In this document: one piece after another, positions 7,190 through 17,972 of the stretch
How the letters are laid out: every line of letters starts with the position of its first letter
Position numbering within the stretch: the stretch's first letter is position 1
Assembly (NCBI GenBank): GCA_964577825.1
Contig: CAZOBJ010000002.1
Coordinates: 10,902-74,901, forward strand
Direction: 5' to 3'
From: CAZOBJ01 sp964577825
GTDB lineage: Bacteria; Planctomycetota; SZUA-567; JAFGNG01
DNA: 64,000 nucleotides
Program-made: the position numbers and the translations under genes
Notes under the pieces: generated by a model
Databases searched by the model: none
What the model was told of the DNA's origin: nothing
Seen by the model: the letters and a program-made list of their open reading frames with translations, nothing else

Positions 7190-8410
7190 TCAGACCCGAT
7201 ACAGGCTCACCAAGAGCGACAAGAGCGAATACCCCACGAAGAACACCACGCCCGCGATGAGCACGGTCACCATGGGCGTGATGAGCGCGACCACGCGCTG
7301 CACATGGACCTGGAGCAGGCGCTCGTAGATGTCGCCCACGAGGTCCAGGCTGCGCACGAGGCCGCCGGTCTCCTCGCCTACGGAGACCATGCCCGCCACA
7401 AGCGGCGGCACGAGCCCGCGGGCCTCGCGCAGGGGCGCGGCCAGGCTGTCGCCGCCGGCCACGCGCGCGTGCGTGCGGTCCATGAGACGCGCGAAGGCCT
7501 CGTTGCCCACGGCGTTTCGCGCGGTCAGGAGCGCCTCGAGCACCGGCACGCCGCTCTCCAACAGCGCGCCCAAGTTGCGCGCGAACAGGACCAGGGCCGA
7601 GTAGTGGAACGCGCGGCCCATGAGCGGCAGATACAGCTTGGCGCGGTCGAGCAGGTTCCGGCCCGGCGCGGTGAGGTACATGAGCACCAGCACCACCAGC
7701 ACCCCCAGCCCCGAGGCGGTCAGCACCGTCCACCACGTCTGAAGCCAATCCAGGACGTCCAGGAGCATGCGCGTGGGCGCTGGAAGCTTGCGGCCGAACG
7801 CGGTCATGAGCGTCATGATGTTCGGCACCACATGCGCGGTCAGCAGCCACACCGCCACCACGATGGCCACCACCACCACGGACGGATAGAGGAGCGCGGT
7901 GCTCACCTGGCTGCGGAAGCTCGCCCGCGCCTCCAGCAGGTCTGCGATGCGCTCGAAGGTGGACTCCAGGAACCCGCCGGCCTCGCCCGCGGAAACCATG
8001 CTCACAACCAAGGGCGAGAACAGGCCCCGGTGCGGGCGCATGGCGTCGGCCATGGAGCTGCCGCCCTCCACGTCCCGGCGCACCCGGGCCACGGCGCGGC
8101 GCAACCGGCGCTTGGTGGCCTGGGTCTCCAGGAGCTCCAGGCTGCCCACCACCGGCACGCCCGCGCGCACGAGCGCCGCGAACTCCCGGAAGAAGATCAC
8201 GAGGTCCGTGGCCGTGACGAAGCTGAACAGGCTCCACGGGTCGAACCGCGCGCCGCCTCGCTCGGCGGAGATCTCCATCTCCTCGATGCGGGTCACGACC
8301 CGCCGCTCGGTGCGCAGCTGGTCCGCGGCGGCCTCGCGACTCACCGCCTCCACCGTGTCCGTGGCCTCGTGCCCGGTCTCGTCGATGTAGTGGTAGGTGA
8401 AAACGGGCAT
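7190..8410 (-). CDS. gspF: Type II secretion / type IV pilus inner-membrane platform protein (GspF/PilC)
   Basis: A 406-residue polytopic protein with two copies of the T2SSF domain, each carrying the GVP(V)-x-x-(S/A)LE(L/A) and M(V)S(A/V)GE-x-GG motifs (about 88-125 and 170, then about 290-340). Three hydrophobic segments are visible near 180-205, 235-255 and 375-395. GspF/PilC forms the inner-membrane platform that connects the ATPase to the growing pseudopilus. It is the last gene of the machinery operon, 25 bases after gspE, with GGAGG before the ATG. It converges on the PhnP-like gene with only 17 bases between the stops. Confidence 0.93.
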   Translation of the reverse strand: MPVFTYHYIDETGHEATDTVEAVSREAAADQLRTERRVVTRIEEMEISAERGGARFDPWSLFSFVTATDLVIFFREFAALVRAGVPVVGSLELLETQATKRRLRRAVARVRRDVEGGSSMADAMRPHRGLFSPLVVSMVSAGEAGGFLESTFERIADLLEARASFRSQVSTALLYPSVVVVAIVVAVWLLTAHVVPNIMTLMTAFGRKLPAPTRMLLDVLDWLQTWWTVLTASGLGVLVVLVLMYLTAPGRNLLDRAKLYLPLMGRAFHYSALVLFARNLGALLESGVPVLEALLTARNAVGNEAFARLMDRTHARVAGGDSLAAPLREARGLVPPLVAGMVSVGEETGGLVRSLDLVGDIYERLLQVHVQRVVALITPMVTVLIAGVVFFVGYSLLSLLVSLYRV

Positions 8411-8435
8411 GGTCCCCTCCGGGGCCGGCCGGCGG

Positions 8436-10082
<1,647 letters not shown>

Positions 10083-10109
10083 GCCGGCTCCCGTGCGCTT
10101 CGCCGCGCG

Positions 10110-12422
10110 TCAGCGCGGCCACAGCAGCGGGGCGGGCCGGCCGCGGCCGGCCGCGGCCGACCCGGACGAACGCGGTCCCGGGCGGGGCCTTGGGCCCGGC
10201 CGGGGGGCCTGCGCCTCGACCCAGGTCCAGGGCGCATAATCGGGTCCGGGCGGGAATGTGTCAAGCTCCGGGCCGGCGGCGCTCGGCCCCCCAAGCCCGG
10301 GCATGGCATCGGTGGGGTCCGCCGCTTGCGCGGCGCTTTGCGGCGCACGGACCTGCTCGAGCGCCCTCGCAGGGCGTTGCGGCGCGGGGACGCGGGAGAC
10401 CTCGCCCTCGTGGTCCTGCGGGGCGGAGTGCGCCGGCCCGGAGGCCTCGGGCGCGTCCTCTTCGTCGAGTTCCGGCCCGACGCGGCGCCGGTATCCACGC
10501 TCCAGGGTCGTGCCCGGGGTGCGCGGCGGGGGGCGACCCGGCAGGCGCCGGTCCTGGCCCGGGATCGCGCGCAGCTTGTCGAAGGTCTCGTCGTAGTACA
10601 GGATCCGCCCGTCGCCGTGGCGGACGGTCGGATGGTCCGAGAGCCGGCGCATCGCGTCGTCGCTCTGCGCCTGCGCGGCCGCGGGCGTGAGCATGATGTA
10701 CGGGGTGATCAGGATCACGGTCTCGGTCTTGTCCTTCTCGCGAGTGAGGTGCGAGAAGAAGACCTTCAGCCCCGGCACGTCGCCGAGGACCGGGACCTTG
10801 CGCTCGCGGTTGTGCACGTTCTCGCGCACGAGTCCGCCCAGGCCCAGGGTGGCGCCGTTCTCGGCCACCACCAGGCTGTTGACCGTGGAGGTGTCCACCG
10901 TGTCGATGGGCAGGGACAGGACGTTGCCCGCGCTGTCGATGAACGACACGTTCGCCGCCCCGGCGTTGAGCGTGGAAATCTCGGTGTGCAGCCGCATGGT
11001 GATCGTGCCGTCCGGGTTGATCTGGGGCGAGATCTCCACCGTGGTGCCGATCTCGCGCAGCTCCATGATCGGGCGGGTGGTGTCGCGCACCCCGGCGCCG
11101 GACTCGATCTCGCGCAGCTCGAACTCGTAGTTCACGGTCACGGGGCGCTCCTCGCCCACGAAGAACTTGCCCGGCGCGTTGTTCGCGCACAGGATGAAGG
11201 GCGTGGCGATCTCGTTGACCCGATTCTCGTCCTGGAGCATCTCCACGCGCGCGTTGATCCGGTTGCCCAGCGCCCGGAACACATTGTAGGACAACGTGGA
11301 GCCCGCCACCGCGCCCGCGCCGAAGTTGCCCACGTTCAAGTCGTGAGTCATCATGGGGCCGAACCCGGCGAACTGGTGCTCGCCGTCGTACTGCCAGTCG
11401 AACATGCTCTCGAAGTCGTCGGTCAGCGTCACCTCCAGGATGCGCACGGCCAGCAGCACCTGCTTGGTGGGCGTGTCCAGGTTCTCGGCGATCCGTTGCA
11501 CCTGGTCGAGTAGCGGCTTGTCCACGGACCGGACCACGATCGTGTTGTTGCGGGGGAACACGGCCATGGTGGCCACGGTCTCGACCTCTTTGCCGGTTGT
11601 CGCCGCGGCCAGAAGGTCCGGCGGCACCGGCTCGCCGGCCTCGCGCGCCTCCTCGATGCGCGCGACCGCGGTGGAAGTGGCCTCGTCCGTGTCGCCGGGC
11701 CGAGTCACCTGGGCCGTGTCGGGAATCCCCGCGCCGTCCCCGCCGCCGCCCGCGGTTCCTTCCCCGCCGACCACGTGGTTGTAGCTGTCCTCCACGTCCT
11801 CGGGCTCGGCGTAGTCGATGCGCTCGCCCAACAGCTGGTCGATCATCTTGGCCACGCCCGTGGCCGACGCGTAGCGCAGGCTGATGATGACCGTCTGCTC
11901 GTCGCGGCGGACCACCAGGTCCTTGGCGAACTCGGGCGCGGTCATCACCCGGATCACGTTGTCGTCGATGCTGTACCACAGGTTGTACACCTTGCACAGG
12001 GTCGACAGGGCCGCGCGGGGCGTGACGTCCTTGAGGAACAGGGTCACCCGCTTGTCCATGACCGATTCGCTGGCCACGATGTTGTACCCGGTCAGGTCGG
12101 TGAAGAAGCGCAGCACCTCGATCATGGGCGCGCCTTTCCAGTGGAACACCTCGATCTCGCCCTGCATCATCCGCTGGCGCATCGCGCGCTGCTCGCGCAG
12201 GTCCTGCTCCGTGGCCGCGAACTCGTCGAGCCCCGACGAGATGACCCGCACCTTCGGGCCGCTGGGCACGGGCGCCTGGGCCTCGGCGGGCGGGTGGCTC
12301 TTGGTGTAGCACTCCGCCTGGTCCGTGCGGAACCGGACCGTCTCCTCGGGACACGGCTTGTCGCGCGCGCACCCGGACACGACAAAGGCCAGGACGAAGC
12401 CGGCAAGCGCCAATCGTTTCAT
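10110..12422 (-). CDS. gspD: Lipoprotein secretin (GspD/PilQ family)
   Basis: A 770-residue outer-membrane channel subunit. The signal peptide ends in a lipobox with the acylated cysteine at C18 (VVSGC), so it may reach the outer membrane without a separate pilotin. A short N0/STN-like domain lies near 85-160, an N1-like region near 165-300 is interrupted by a Gly/Asp-rich insert (about 210-265), and the secretin core runs to the signature VPVLGDVPGLKVFFSHL...TETVILITPYI near 560-595. The last 150 residues are a Pro/Ala/Arg-rich tail not seen in standard secretins. It precedes gspE and follows the pilP-like gene by 15 bases. Confidence 0.92.
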   Translation of the reverse strand: MKRLALAGFVLAFVVSGCARDKPCPEETVRFRTDQAECYTKSHPPAEAQAPVPSGPKVRVISSGLDEFAATEQDLREQRAMRQRMMQGEIEVFHWKGAPMIEVLRFFTDLTGYNIVASESVMDKRVTLFLKDVTPRAALSTLCKVYNLWYSIDDNVIRVMTAPEFAKDLVVRRDEQTVIISLRYASATGVAKMIDQLLGERIDYAEPEDVEDSYNHVVGGEGTAGGGGDGAGIPDTAQVTRPGDTDEATSTAVARIEEAREAGEPVPPDLLAAATTGKEVETVATMAVFPRNNTIVVRSVDKPLLDQVQRIAENLDTPTKQVLLAVRILEVTLTDDFESMFDWQYDGEHQFAGFGPMMTHDLNVGNFGAGAVAGSTLSYNVFRALGNRINARVEMLQDENRVNEIATPFILCANNAPGKFFVGEERPVTVNYEFELREIESGAGVRDTTRPIMELREIGTTVEISPQINPDGTITMRLHTEISTLNAGAANVSFIDSAGNVLSLPIDTVDTSTVNSLVVAENGATLGLGGLVRENVHNRERKVPVLGDVPGLKVFFSHLTREKDKTETVILITPYIMLTPAAAQAQSDDAMRRLSDHPTVRHGDGRILYYDETFDKLRAIPGQDRRLPGRPPPRTPGTTLERGYRRRVGPELDEEDAPEASGPAHSAPQDHEGEVSRVPAPQRPARALEQVRAPQSAAQAADPTDAMPGLGGPSAAGPELDTFPPGPDYAPWTWVEAQAPRPGPRPRPGPRSSGSAAAGRGRPAPLLWPR

Positions 12423-12437
12423 GGGTTCGTTCTCCTC

Positions 12438-12974
12438 CTACCGCGCAATCGGGCGCCAGGGCACTTCGACGACCACGGGCTTGTCCAGGTCGCCCACCTC
12501 CAGCACGGTCGCCCGTTCGGTGATCTGCTTGATCCGCACCCGCACCGCGGTCGATTCGTCGGCCTGTGAGTCGTCGTCGCGTCGCTCGTCTTCCGGCGGC
12601 AAGTCCAGCGTGTGCACCTCGCCTTCGCGCACGGCCAGGCTCCGTTCGGTGCGCGGCACCCACAGCAGGGCCATCCGGTCCGCGCCGACCACCATCACCC
12701 CGAGCATGCGAACCTCGGGCACGCGCGGGCCGGCCTCGGGCGCGGGCTCGGGCGCGGGCTCGGGCGGCGCGGGCTCGGGCGGCTGCGCCTCGCCCCGGCG
12801 CATGGCCTCGCTCACGGCAAAGGGGTTGCGCGCCGGCAGCTCCTGCGCGGCCGCCTCGCCCGGCCGGGCCTGTGGCGCGCCGCCCGCGGGCGCAGGCTCC
12901 TGCACGCGGTCGCCCGCCCCCAAGCAGGGGCAGAGCGCCGTCGCGGCGAGCGCCAGGATCAGCACAGTGCGCAC
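12438..12974 (-). CDS. PilP/GspC-like periplasmic protein
   Basis: The 178-residue product begins with a hydrophobic signal or anchor segment (about 3-18), has a Pro/Glu/Ala-rich linker with an ARNPF motif typical of PilP (followed by Ala-Val), and ends in a small beta domain (about 95-178, LGVMVVGADRMALLW). PilP and GspC link inner-membrane components to the secretin N0 domain. I place the start at GTG 12974, which has an AAGGAG sequence 9 bases upstream; there is no suitable ATG. Its position directly upstream of the secretin supports the assignment, which otherwise rests on weak similarity. Confidence 0.7.
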   Translation of the reverse strand: MRTVLILALAATALCPCLGAGDRVQEPAPAGGAPQARPGEAAAQELPARNPFAVSEAMRRGEAQPPEPAPPEPAPEPAPEAGPRVPEVRMLGVMVVGADRMALLWVPRTERSLAVREGEVHTLDLPPEDERRDDDSQADESTAVRVRIKQITERATVLEVGDLDKPVVVEVPWRPIAR

Positions 12975-13015
12975 CAGGGTCTCTCCTTCGCCTTCGTCGG
13001 CCCCACGCCCGCGCC

Positions 13016-13585
13016 TCACAACAATAGGTCCATGTTCGCGCGCACCCGCCCGGTGTCCGGGTCCTCCAGGGTGACGCGGATCGACTCCACGACCACCACC
13101 TTGTCCGTGACCCGGGGCAGGTCCAGCACGAATCGCAGCAGGTCGTGAAACGAGCCCACCATCTCCATGCGCCGGCGCGCGGCCTGCTCTAGGAGCTCGC
13201 CGCCCGGGAGCTCGGTGTGCGCGTCTCGCTGCACGGGCTCGGAACGGAGGACGTTGAGCCCGTGCGTCTCCGCGCTCTCGGTGATGGCGCGCAGGGGCGC
13301 GGTCACCTGGTCGGGCGTCACGAGCACGGTCTTGGCCTCTGCGAGACGGCGCTCCAAGCGCCGCGTGGCGGCCTGGGCCAGGCGCAGCCGCCAGGTGGTG
13401 TCCTGCTGGTTGGGGATCTGGCCCAGCAGCTCGCCGCGGCGCTCGTGCAGGCTGTCGACCTGCCGCTGTTCGCGCACGATGTCGGCCTCCAACCGCTCGT
13501 GGAAGAGCTTCACGTACACGTAGATAGCCACCATGCAGAAGATGGCCAACAGCCCGTAGCGCTCGAGCTTGGTGAGCTTCCTCAT
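13016..13585 (-). CDS. PilO/GspM-like inner-membrane assembly protein
   Basis: A 189-residue bitopic protein with a short cytoplasmic N terminus, one membrane helix (about 12-27), a coiled coil (about 30-85) and a compact C-terminal alpha/beta domain, the layout of PilO and GspM. It should pair with the PilN-like part of the upstream protein. ATG 13585 overlaps the upstream stop by one base (TGATG), which suggests coupling; a GTG one codon earlier is possible. Sequence similarity to named families is low, so the call depends on architecture and gene order (M/N, O, P, Q). Confidence 0.72.
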   Translation of the reverse strand: MRKLTKLERYGLLAIFCMVAIYVYVKLFHERLEADIVREQRQVDSLHERRGELLGQIPNQQDTTWRLRLAQAATRRLERRLAEAKTVLVTPDQVTAPLRAITESAETHGLNVLRSEPVQRDAHTELPGGELLEQAARRRMEMVGSFHDLLRFVLDLPRVTDKVVVVESIRVTLEDPDTGRVRANMDLLL

Positions 13586-15183
13586 CACTCGTCCTCAACG
13601 GGCTCGCGGGCCTCGGCGGCCAGGGCGCCGAGCACCGTGTTCCATCGCAGCACGATCCGGTACGAGACCCGGAACCCGGGCCCCTGCCGGCCGTCCTGAC
13701 CTTCCGCGCGCAAGGCCCGCGCGCCCCCGTTGCGCTCGTGAACCGCCTCCAGGCGGGCTTCCACGCAGTCCGGGCGCTTCTGGAGCTCGTCGTTGAACGT
13801 GCTCACCGCCGTGGCGCTCGCGCCCAGGCCCTCGATGACAAATCGGTCCGGACCCGCTTGCGCGAGGCGTTGGACCACCACGGTTTCGGGAATCACCTCG
13901 GCCACCGTGCGCAGCAACTGCGCCACCCCGGCCCCCGGGGGACCGGTCAACAGCTCCAGGGTGCGGATTTGCCGTTGAAGCTCGTCCTGGCGGGCCTGTT
14001 CGGCCCGGTAACGCTCCTCCTGGCGCTCGAGGCGGGCTTGGGTGGACTCCAGGCCCTCGACCTCGGTCTCCAGCCGCGCCCGGGCGGTCTTCAGGGATTC
14101 CAGGCGGCGGTGGCCCATGTAGTAGAACACGCCGAAGATGGCCGCTGTGACGAGCACCAGGGCGAACGGGGCCAGGTGCAGGCTCTCTCTCGCGCGTGCG
14201 CCCAGGCCCACGGTCAGGTCCACGCCCAGCCGCCGGCCGCCGGTGAGATCCAGCTCCTGAAGCGCCCCGCCGGCCGCGGACGCGTACGCGCCGCCCAGGT
14301 CCTCCACCAGGCTCTCGAGCGTCCCGGCGGTGAGGTCCGGGTTCCAGGCGCTGACCTGTTCCGCGTCGGTGAGCGACCGGACCGCCTCCACCAGGGACGG
14401 GATGCGCGACCCGTCGCCGCACACGACCACGCGGTGCGGGCACGCCCAGTCGCCGCCGAACTCCGAGAGCGTGGCCTGCACGCCCTGGGCGAGCGCCTGG
14501 GCGGCCCCGACCACGGCCGGATCGTCGAGCGGCCCGCCGTTGAGCGCGATGAGCGCCTCGTCCACGCTCGCGGGCACGTTGCGCGCGGCCAGCAGGTCCG
14601 CCCCGTTGGCGAGCGCCGCGCGCACCCCCTCCGGGCGCACGTCCAGGAGCACCACGAAGCGCGAGGGGTCGGGAATGTCCACGCCCGAGAGCGCGAAGCT
14701 CATGTCCGTGGGGTACATGGCCTTCAGCCGCAGGCCGTGCCTGCGGCAGATGGCCTCGAAGTGCTCGTACTGGCGCCGGTAGATGACGGCCACCCGCACC
14801 GGCGTCGTCTGCGCCGAGGCGCGCGGCTTGCGCGTGGGCATGTCCACCGAGTACAGCCCGTCGGACGCGGGAAACTCCACGTACGGCTCGACCTCGAACC
14901 GGGCGGCGTGCTCGAGCTGCTCGGGACGCATGGCCAGCGCCTGGCTCGGGGGCAGGCCCATCTGGCAGGTGAAGGTCTGCGTGTGGCCGGAGACGAGCAC
15001 CACGGACTTCGGAAACTTGCCTAGGGCCTCCAGAACGCGCGTGAGCGCCTCGTCCGGGTCGTCGCGCCGCGCGACCGAGACCTCGGCCGACGCGGTGATC
15101 CGGGCGCGGTTCCCGCGCCGCTCCACGACCAGGGCGCGCGTGGCCCGCTGGCCGAGCTCGACAGAGAGAATCGCTGTGGCCAT
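13585..15183 (-). CDS. PilM-PilN-like (GspL-type) fusion protein
   Basis: At 532 residues, this protein combines an actin-like cytoplasmic PilM/GspL domain (about 1-310) with a membrane helix (about 338-357), a coiled coil (about 360-425) and a PilN-like periplasmic domain. The actin-fold reading rests on the opening ILSVELGQRATRALVV phosphate-loop-like strand and the second LDVRPEGVRAAL strand pair. In most type IV pilus operons PilM and PilN are separate; a single chain is the GspL arrangement. ATG 15183 has a GGGGAAGG ribosome site. It is the first gene of the machinery set and lies 187 bases after the pseudopilin terminator. Confidence 0.78.
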   Translation of the reverse strand: MATAILSVELGQRATRALVVERRGNRARITASAEVSVARRDDPDEALTRVLEALGKFPKSVVLVSGHTQTFTCQMGLPPSQALAMRPEQLEHAARFEVEPYVEFPASDGLYSVDMPTRKPRASAQTTPVRVAVIYRRQYEHFEAICRRHGLRLKAMYPTDMSFALSGVDIPDPSRFVVLLDVRPEGVRAALANGADLLAARNVPASVDEALIALNGGPLDDPAVVGAAQALAQGVQATLSEFGGDWACPHRVVVCGDGSRIPSLVEAVRSLTDAEQVSAWNPDLTAGTLESLVEDLGGAYASAAGGALQELDLTGGRRLGVDLTVGLGARARESLHLAPFALVLVTAAIFGVFYYMGHRRLESLKTARARLETEVEGLESTQARLERQEERYRAEQARQDELQRQIRTLELLTGPPGAGVAQLLRTVAEVIPETVVVQRLAQAGPDRFVIEGLGASATAVSTFNDELQKRPDCVEARLEAVHERNGGARALRAEGQDGRQGPGFRVSYRIVLRWNTVLGALAAEAREPVEDE

Positions 15184-15331
15184 GCCTTCCCCGTCCGGCC
15201 CCGGGCGCGCCGCGGCGTACTGCCGAGCGCAGGCGCGGGGCCCTGTGCGTGGTTCTCGGGCTCCACCGCGACCACGGGCCAGGGACACACTCGGCCTGCG
15301 GACGCGGCCTTCCGTCTCCTATGATTTCGTC

Positions 15332-15370
15332 AAAAACCCCGCGCGGCTTTCGCCCAACCGGCACACGGGG
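15332..15370 (-). terminator. Rho-independent terminator after the giant pseudopilin gene
   Basis: On the minus strand a 9-bp stem with two G-U pairs (15370-15362 with 15345-15337) is followed by five T residues (15336-15332). It starts directly after the stop codon of the last pseudopilin gene. This would separate the pseudopilin transcript from the downstream machinery genes or attenuate read-through. Confidence 0.6.
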
Positions 15371-17937
15371 CTAGGGAATCGTCACCGCAACCGTCCGGTC
15401 GGGCCGGCCCTGCGCGTCGATGACCACCGTCCCCGCGGCCAGGGCCTCGTCCGGGTCCAGGGTCTCGTCCGCGTCGCGGTCCTCCCAGAGAAGCACCTGC
15501 CGCGCCCCTGCCGGGGCCGAGGCCGCACCCGCGAGCGGCGCGCCCGCGTGGTAGGTGAGCGCCTGCAAAAGCGCCCAACGCTCCGTGGCGTGGTCCACGC
15601 GGGCCTGGACCCCGACGTGGAACGTGTCCGTGCCGGGCATGGCCAGGGCGCTGTCGCTGTCAAAGACCTGCGCGCCGTTCACGTGCACGGTGAACCCGGC
15701 CTGCGGGTCCGCGCTGCACCCGAAGGTGATCGTGACCGTATAGGTTGCGCCCGGGGACCAGGTCGCATGGGGCGCGGGCGCGGGCACGCTGCTCGCGCCG
15801 TCGCCCAGCGACAGGTCGCCGTCGGCCTCGAACCGGACCACGAACCGGCTGCCTGCGGGCGCTCCGGCGCCCAAAAGCGCCGGGTCGGTGTACAGGCCCG
15901 CCTGGAGCTCGTGGCCGGCGGACGGATGGGCCTGCAGCACCAGGCGCACCCGGTCCCCGGCGGCGCGCTCCACCGTGACCCCGGGCTGGGTGAGTAGGCC
16001 GTTCTCGGCCCAGTCGGCGCTGCCGTTGAGGGTCAGGCGCTCGTTCTCTACGCGCACGTTGCCGCTCAGGGGCGAGGGCGGGGCCGCGTCGCTGTCGAGC
16101 TCGGACCAGCGCGCCGCGTCGATCGTGCTCGAGGACCAGTCCTCGAGCGTGTGCCAGTACGCCGGGAACCACCCCGCCCACGCGTCCGCGCGCCCGGGCG
16201 CGCGCAGGTCTCGGAATATTTCATCCGGGTCGGCCTGTCTCTCGTCGGGTCGCAAAACCAGGCGCGCGCGCGTGTCCCCGGTCACGGACCCGGTGACCGC
16301 GAACCCGATCGGCTCGTCGTTCGCGGCCACGTGCCAGGCCGCGTCGCGCAGGGTCACCGCAACGTTGTCCGCGTTCTGCGCGGCGTCCGCGTCGTACGCG
16401 CCGGGCGCATTGCCCGCGGCCGGCAGCGCCATCTTGCCGTCCGGCCCGGCGCTCAGGATCCACAGCACCCCCTCGTCGTCGTGATAGAACCGCACGGGCC
16501 TGCCCCAGGCGTCCACGGGCCGCTCGTCCTCGTCCGCGGGCGGGCGCAGGTAGGTCGTGCGCCACCCCACGCCGCGCGCGAGCGCGGGCAGCGCGGCGTC
16601 CGGGTCGCCGGCCGGGTCGCGCGTCCACAGGCCGCGGGGCACGCAATCCTGTGCGTCGAACGTGCCGCCCCACGCCGCCCACGCCGCGCCGGTCCACTGC
16701 TCGGGCTCCCACACCCCGGCCTGCGCGTCCCAGCGGAACCGGTACGGCCAGAAGCCGTCCCCCGCCTGGCGGTAGAAGTGCGCCAGCCTTCCCATATCGC
16801 CCACGAACCCGCCCACCACCGGGCGGTTCTTCTCGTCGGTGGCCTCGCGCGCGCCCACCAGGGCCTCGCGAATCTCCTCGAGCATCGCGCGGGTCTTGTC
16901 TTCCAGGCCCTGGACCACGGTCTCGCGCCACTGGCTGTAGCGGATCTTGACGACCAGGTTGTCCGCGTTCGGCTGGGCGTCCTCGTCGTAGGCGATGTAG
17001 GCGCCGGACAGGTTCCAGGACACGCGCCCATCCGGCCCGCGGCTCACCACCCACAGCTCGGCACGGTCCTCGGCCGCGTCGTAGTACGGAAAGAAGACGA
17101 GCGCCCGGCCCCAGGCGTCCGCGAGCCGGCCCGGGTTCGCGCGCGCCAGGAAAGCGCGCACGCGCGCGTCCTCGCCGCTTCGCCAGCCGTCCGGGTCCGC
17201 GTCGCCCGGGAACCGGTCCACGGGCCNNNNNNNNNNNNNNNNNNNNNNNNNNNNNNNNNNNNNNNNNNNNNNNNNNNNNNNNNNNNNNNNNNNNNNNNNN
17301 NNNNNNNNNNNNNNNNNNNNNNNNNNTCGCCGCTTCGCCAGCCGTCCGGGTCCGCGTCGCCCGGGAACCGGTCCACGGGCCGGGCGCGGTACGGGCCCTG
17401 CCACAGGGGAGTCTCGTCCGCGTCCAGGATCCGCGCCTCCCACAGGCCGATGGGCTGGAGGCGCACGAGGTGGTTGCGCAGCTCCTCTTCCGCGGCCGCG
17501 TCGTCGCCGGGGTAATTCGCGCGCAGGGTGAACTGGTCCCAGGTCGCGTAGAACGCGGACGGGCTGCCCGCGTACTGGGTCTGCACCTGCTCGGTGAACA
17601 CGGCCGGGGCCGGGTTGGCCGCCGGCCCGCCCGCGTCGTCGGTGTACGCCCAGGATTTCTGCGCCTGGTTCCATGCGCCGTAGTAGAGCCGGGGCAGGGT
17701 CGACAGGTCGGCCACATACCCGCCGTACACGGGCCGGCCCGAGGCGTCGTACCTGTCCGCCGGGCCCACAAGGTCCGCGCGCAGACCCTGGAGCGCGGCC
17801 TCGGTCTCGCCCACCTTGCGGGCCTCGCCGATGGACGCGGCCAGGGGCACCACCATGGCCGCGAAGATCCCCAGCATCACCACGATGAGCAGGAGTTCGA
17901 GCACCGTGAACCCGGACCGCTTCGCTGCCCCGCGCAT
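15371..17937 (-). CDS. Giant pseudopilin A, interrupted by a spurious assembly gap
   Basis: A class III prepilin leader (GFTVLELLLIVVMLGIF, Gly followed by Phe, Glu five residues on) starts the protein. Two tandem modules of about 200 residues follow, each ending with DAWGR, an FF/FY strand, LW(V/I)(L/V)S-x-GPDG and an N-x-DN segment. This resembles the C-terminal calcium-binding head of GspG. After about residue 505 comes a beta-rich, jelly-roll-like region, and the last 45 residues hold LLWEDRDADETLD, a calcium-loop-like stretch. The gap at 17227-17326 is flanked by the same 55 bases; removing 155 bases leaves 804 codons in one frame with a continuous peptide. It is about five times longer than ordinary pseudopilins. 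It is the last of four tandem pseudopilin genes. Confidence 0.85.
17227..17326. other. 100-N assembly gap, probably false
   Basis: Exactly 100 N. The 55 bases before it (17172-17226) are identical to the 55 bases after it (17327-17381), as expected when two contigs that overlap by one k-mer were scaffolded without merging. Deleting one copy plus the N run restores the reading frame of pseudopilin A. Confidence 0.93.
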
Positions 17938-17972
17938 GGATGGCTCCTACATCGTCGGGCTCAGCTACGTCT

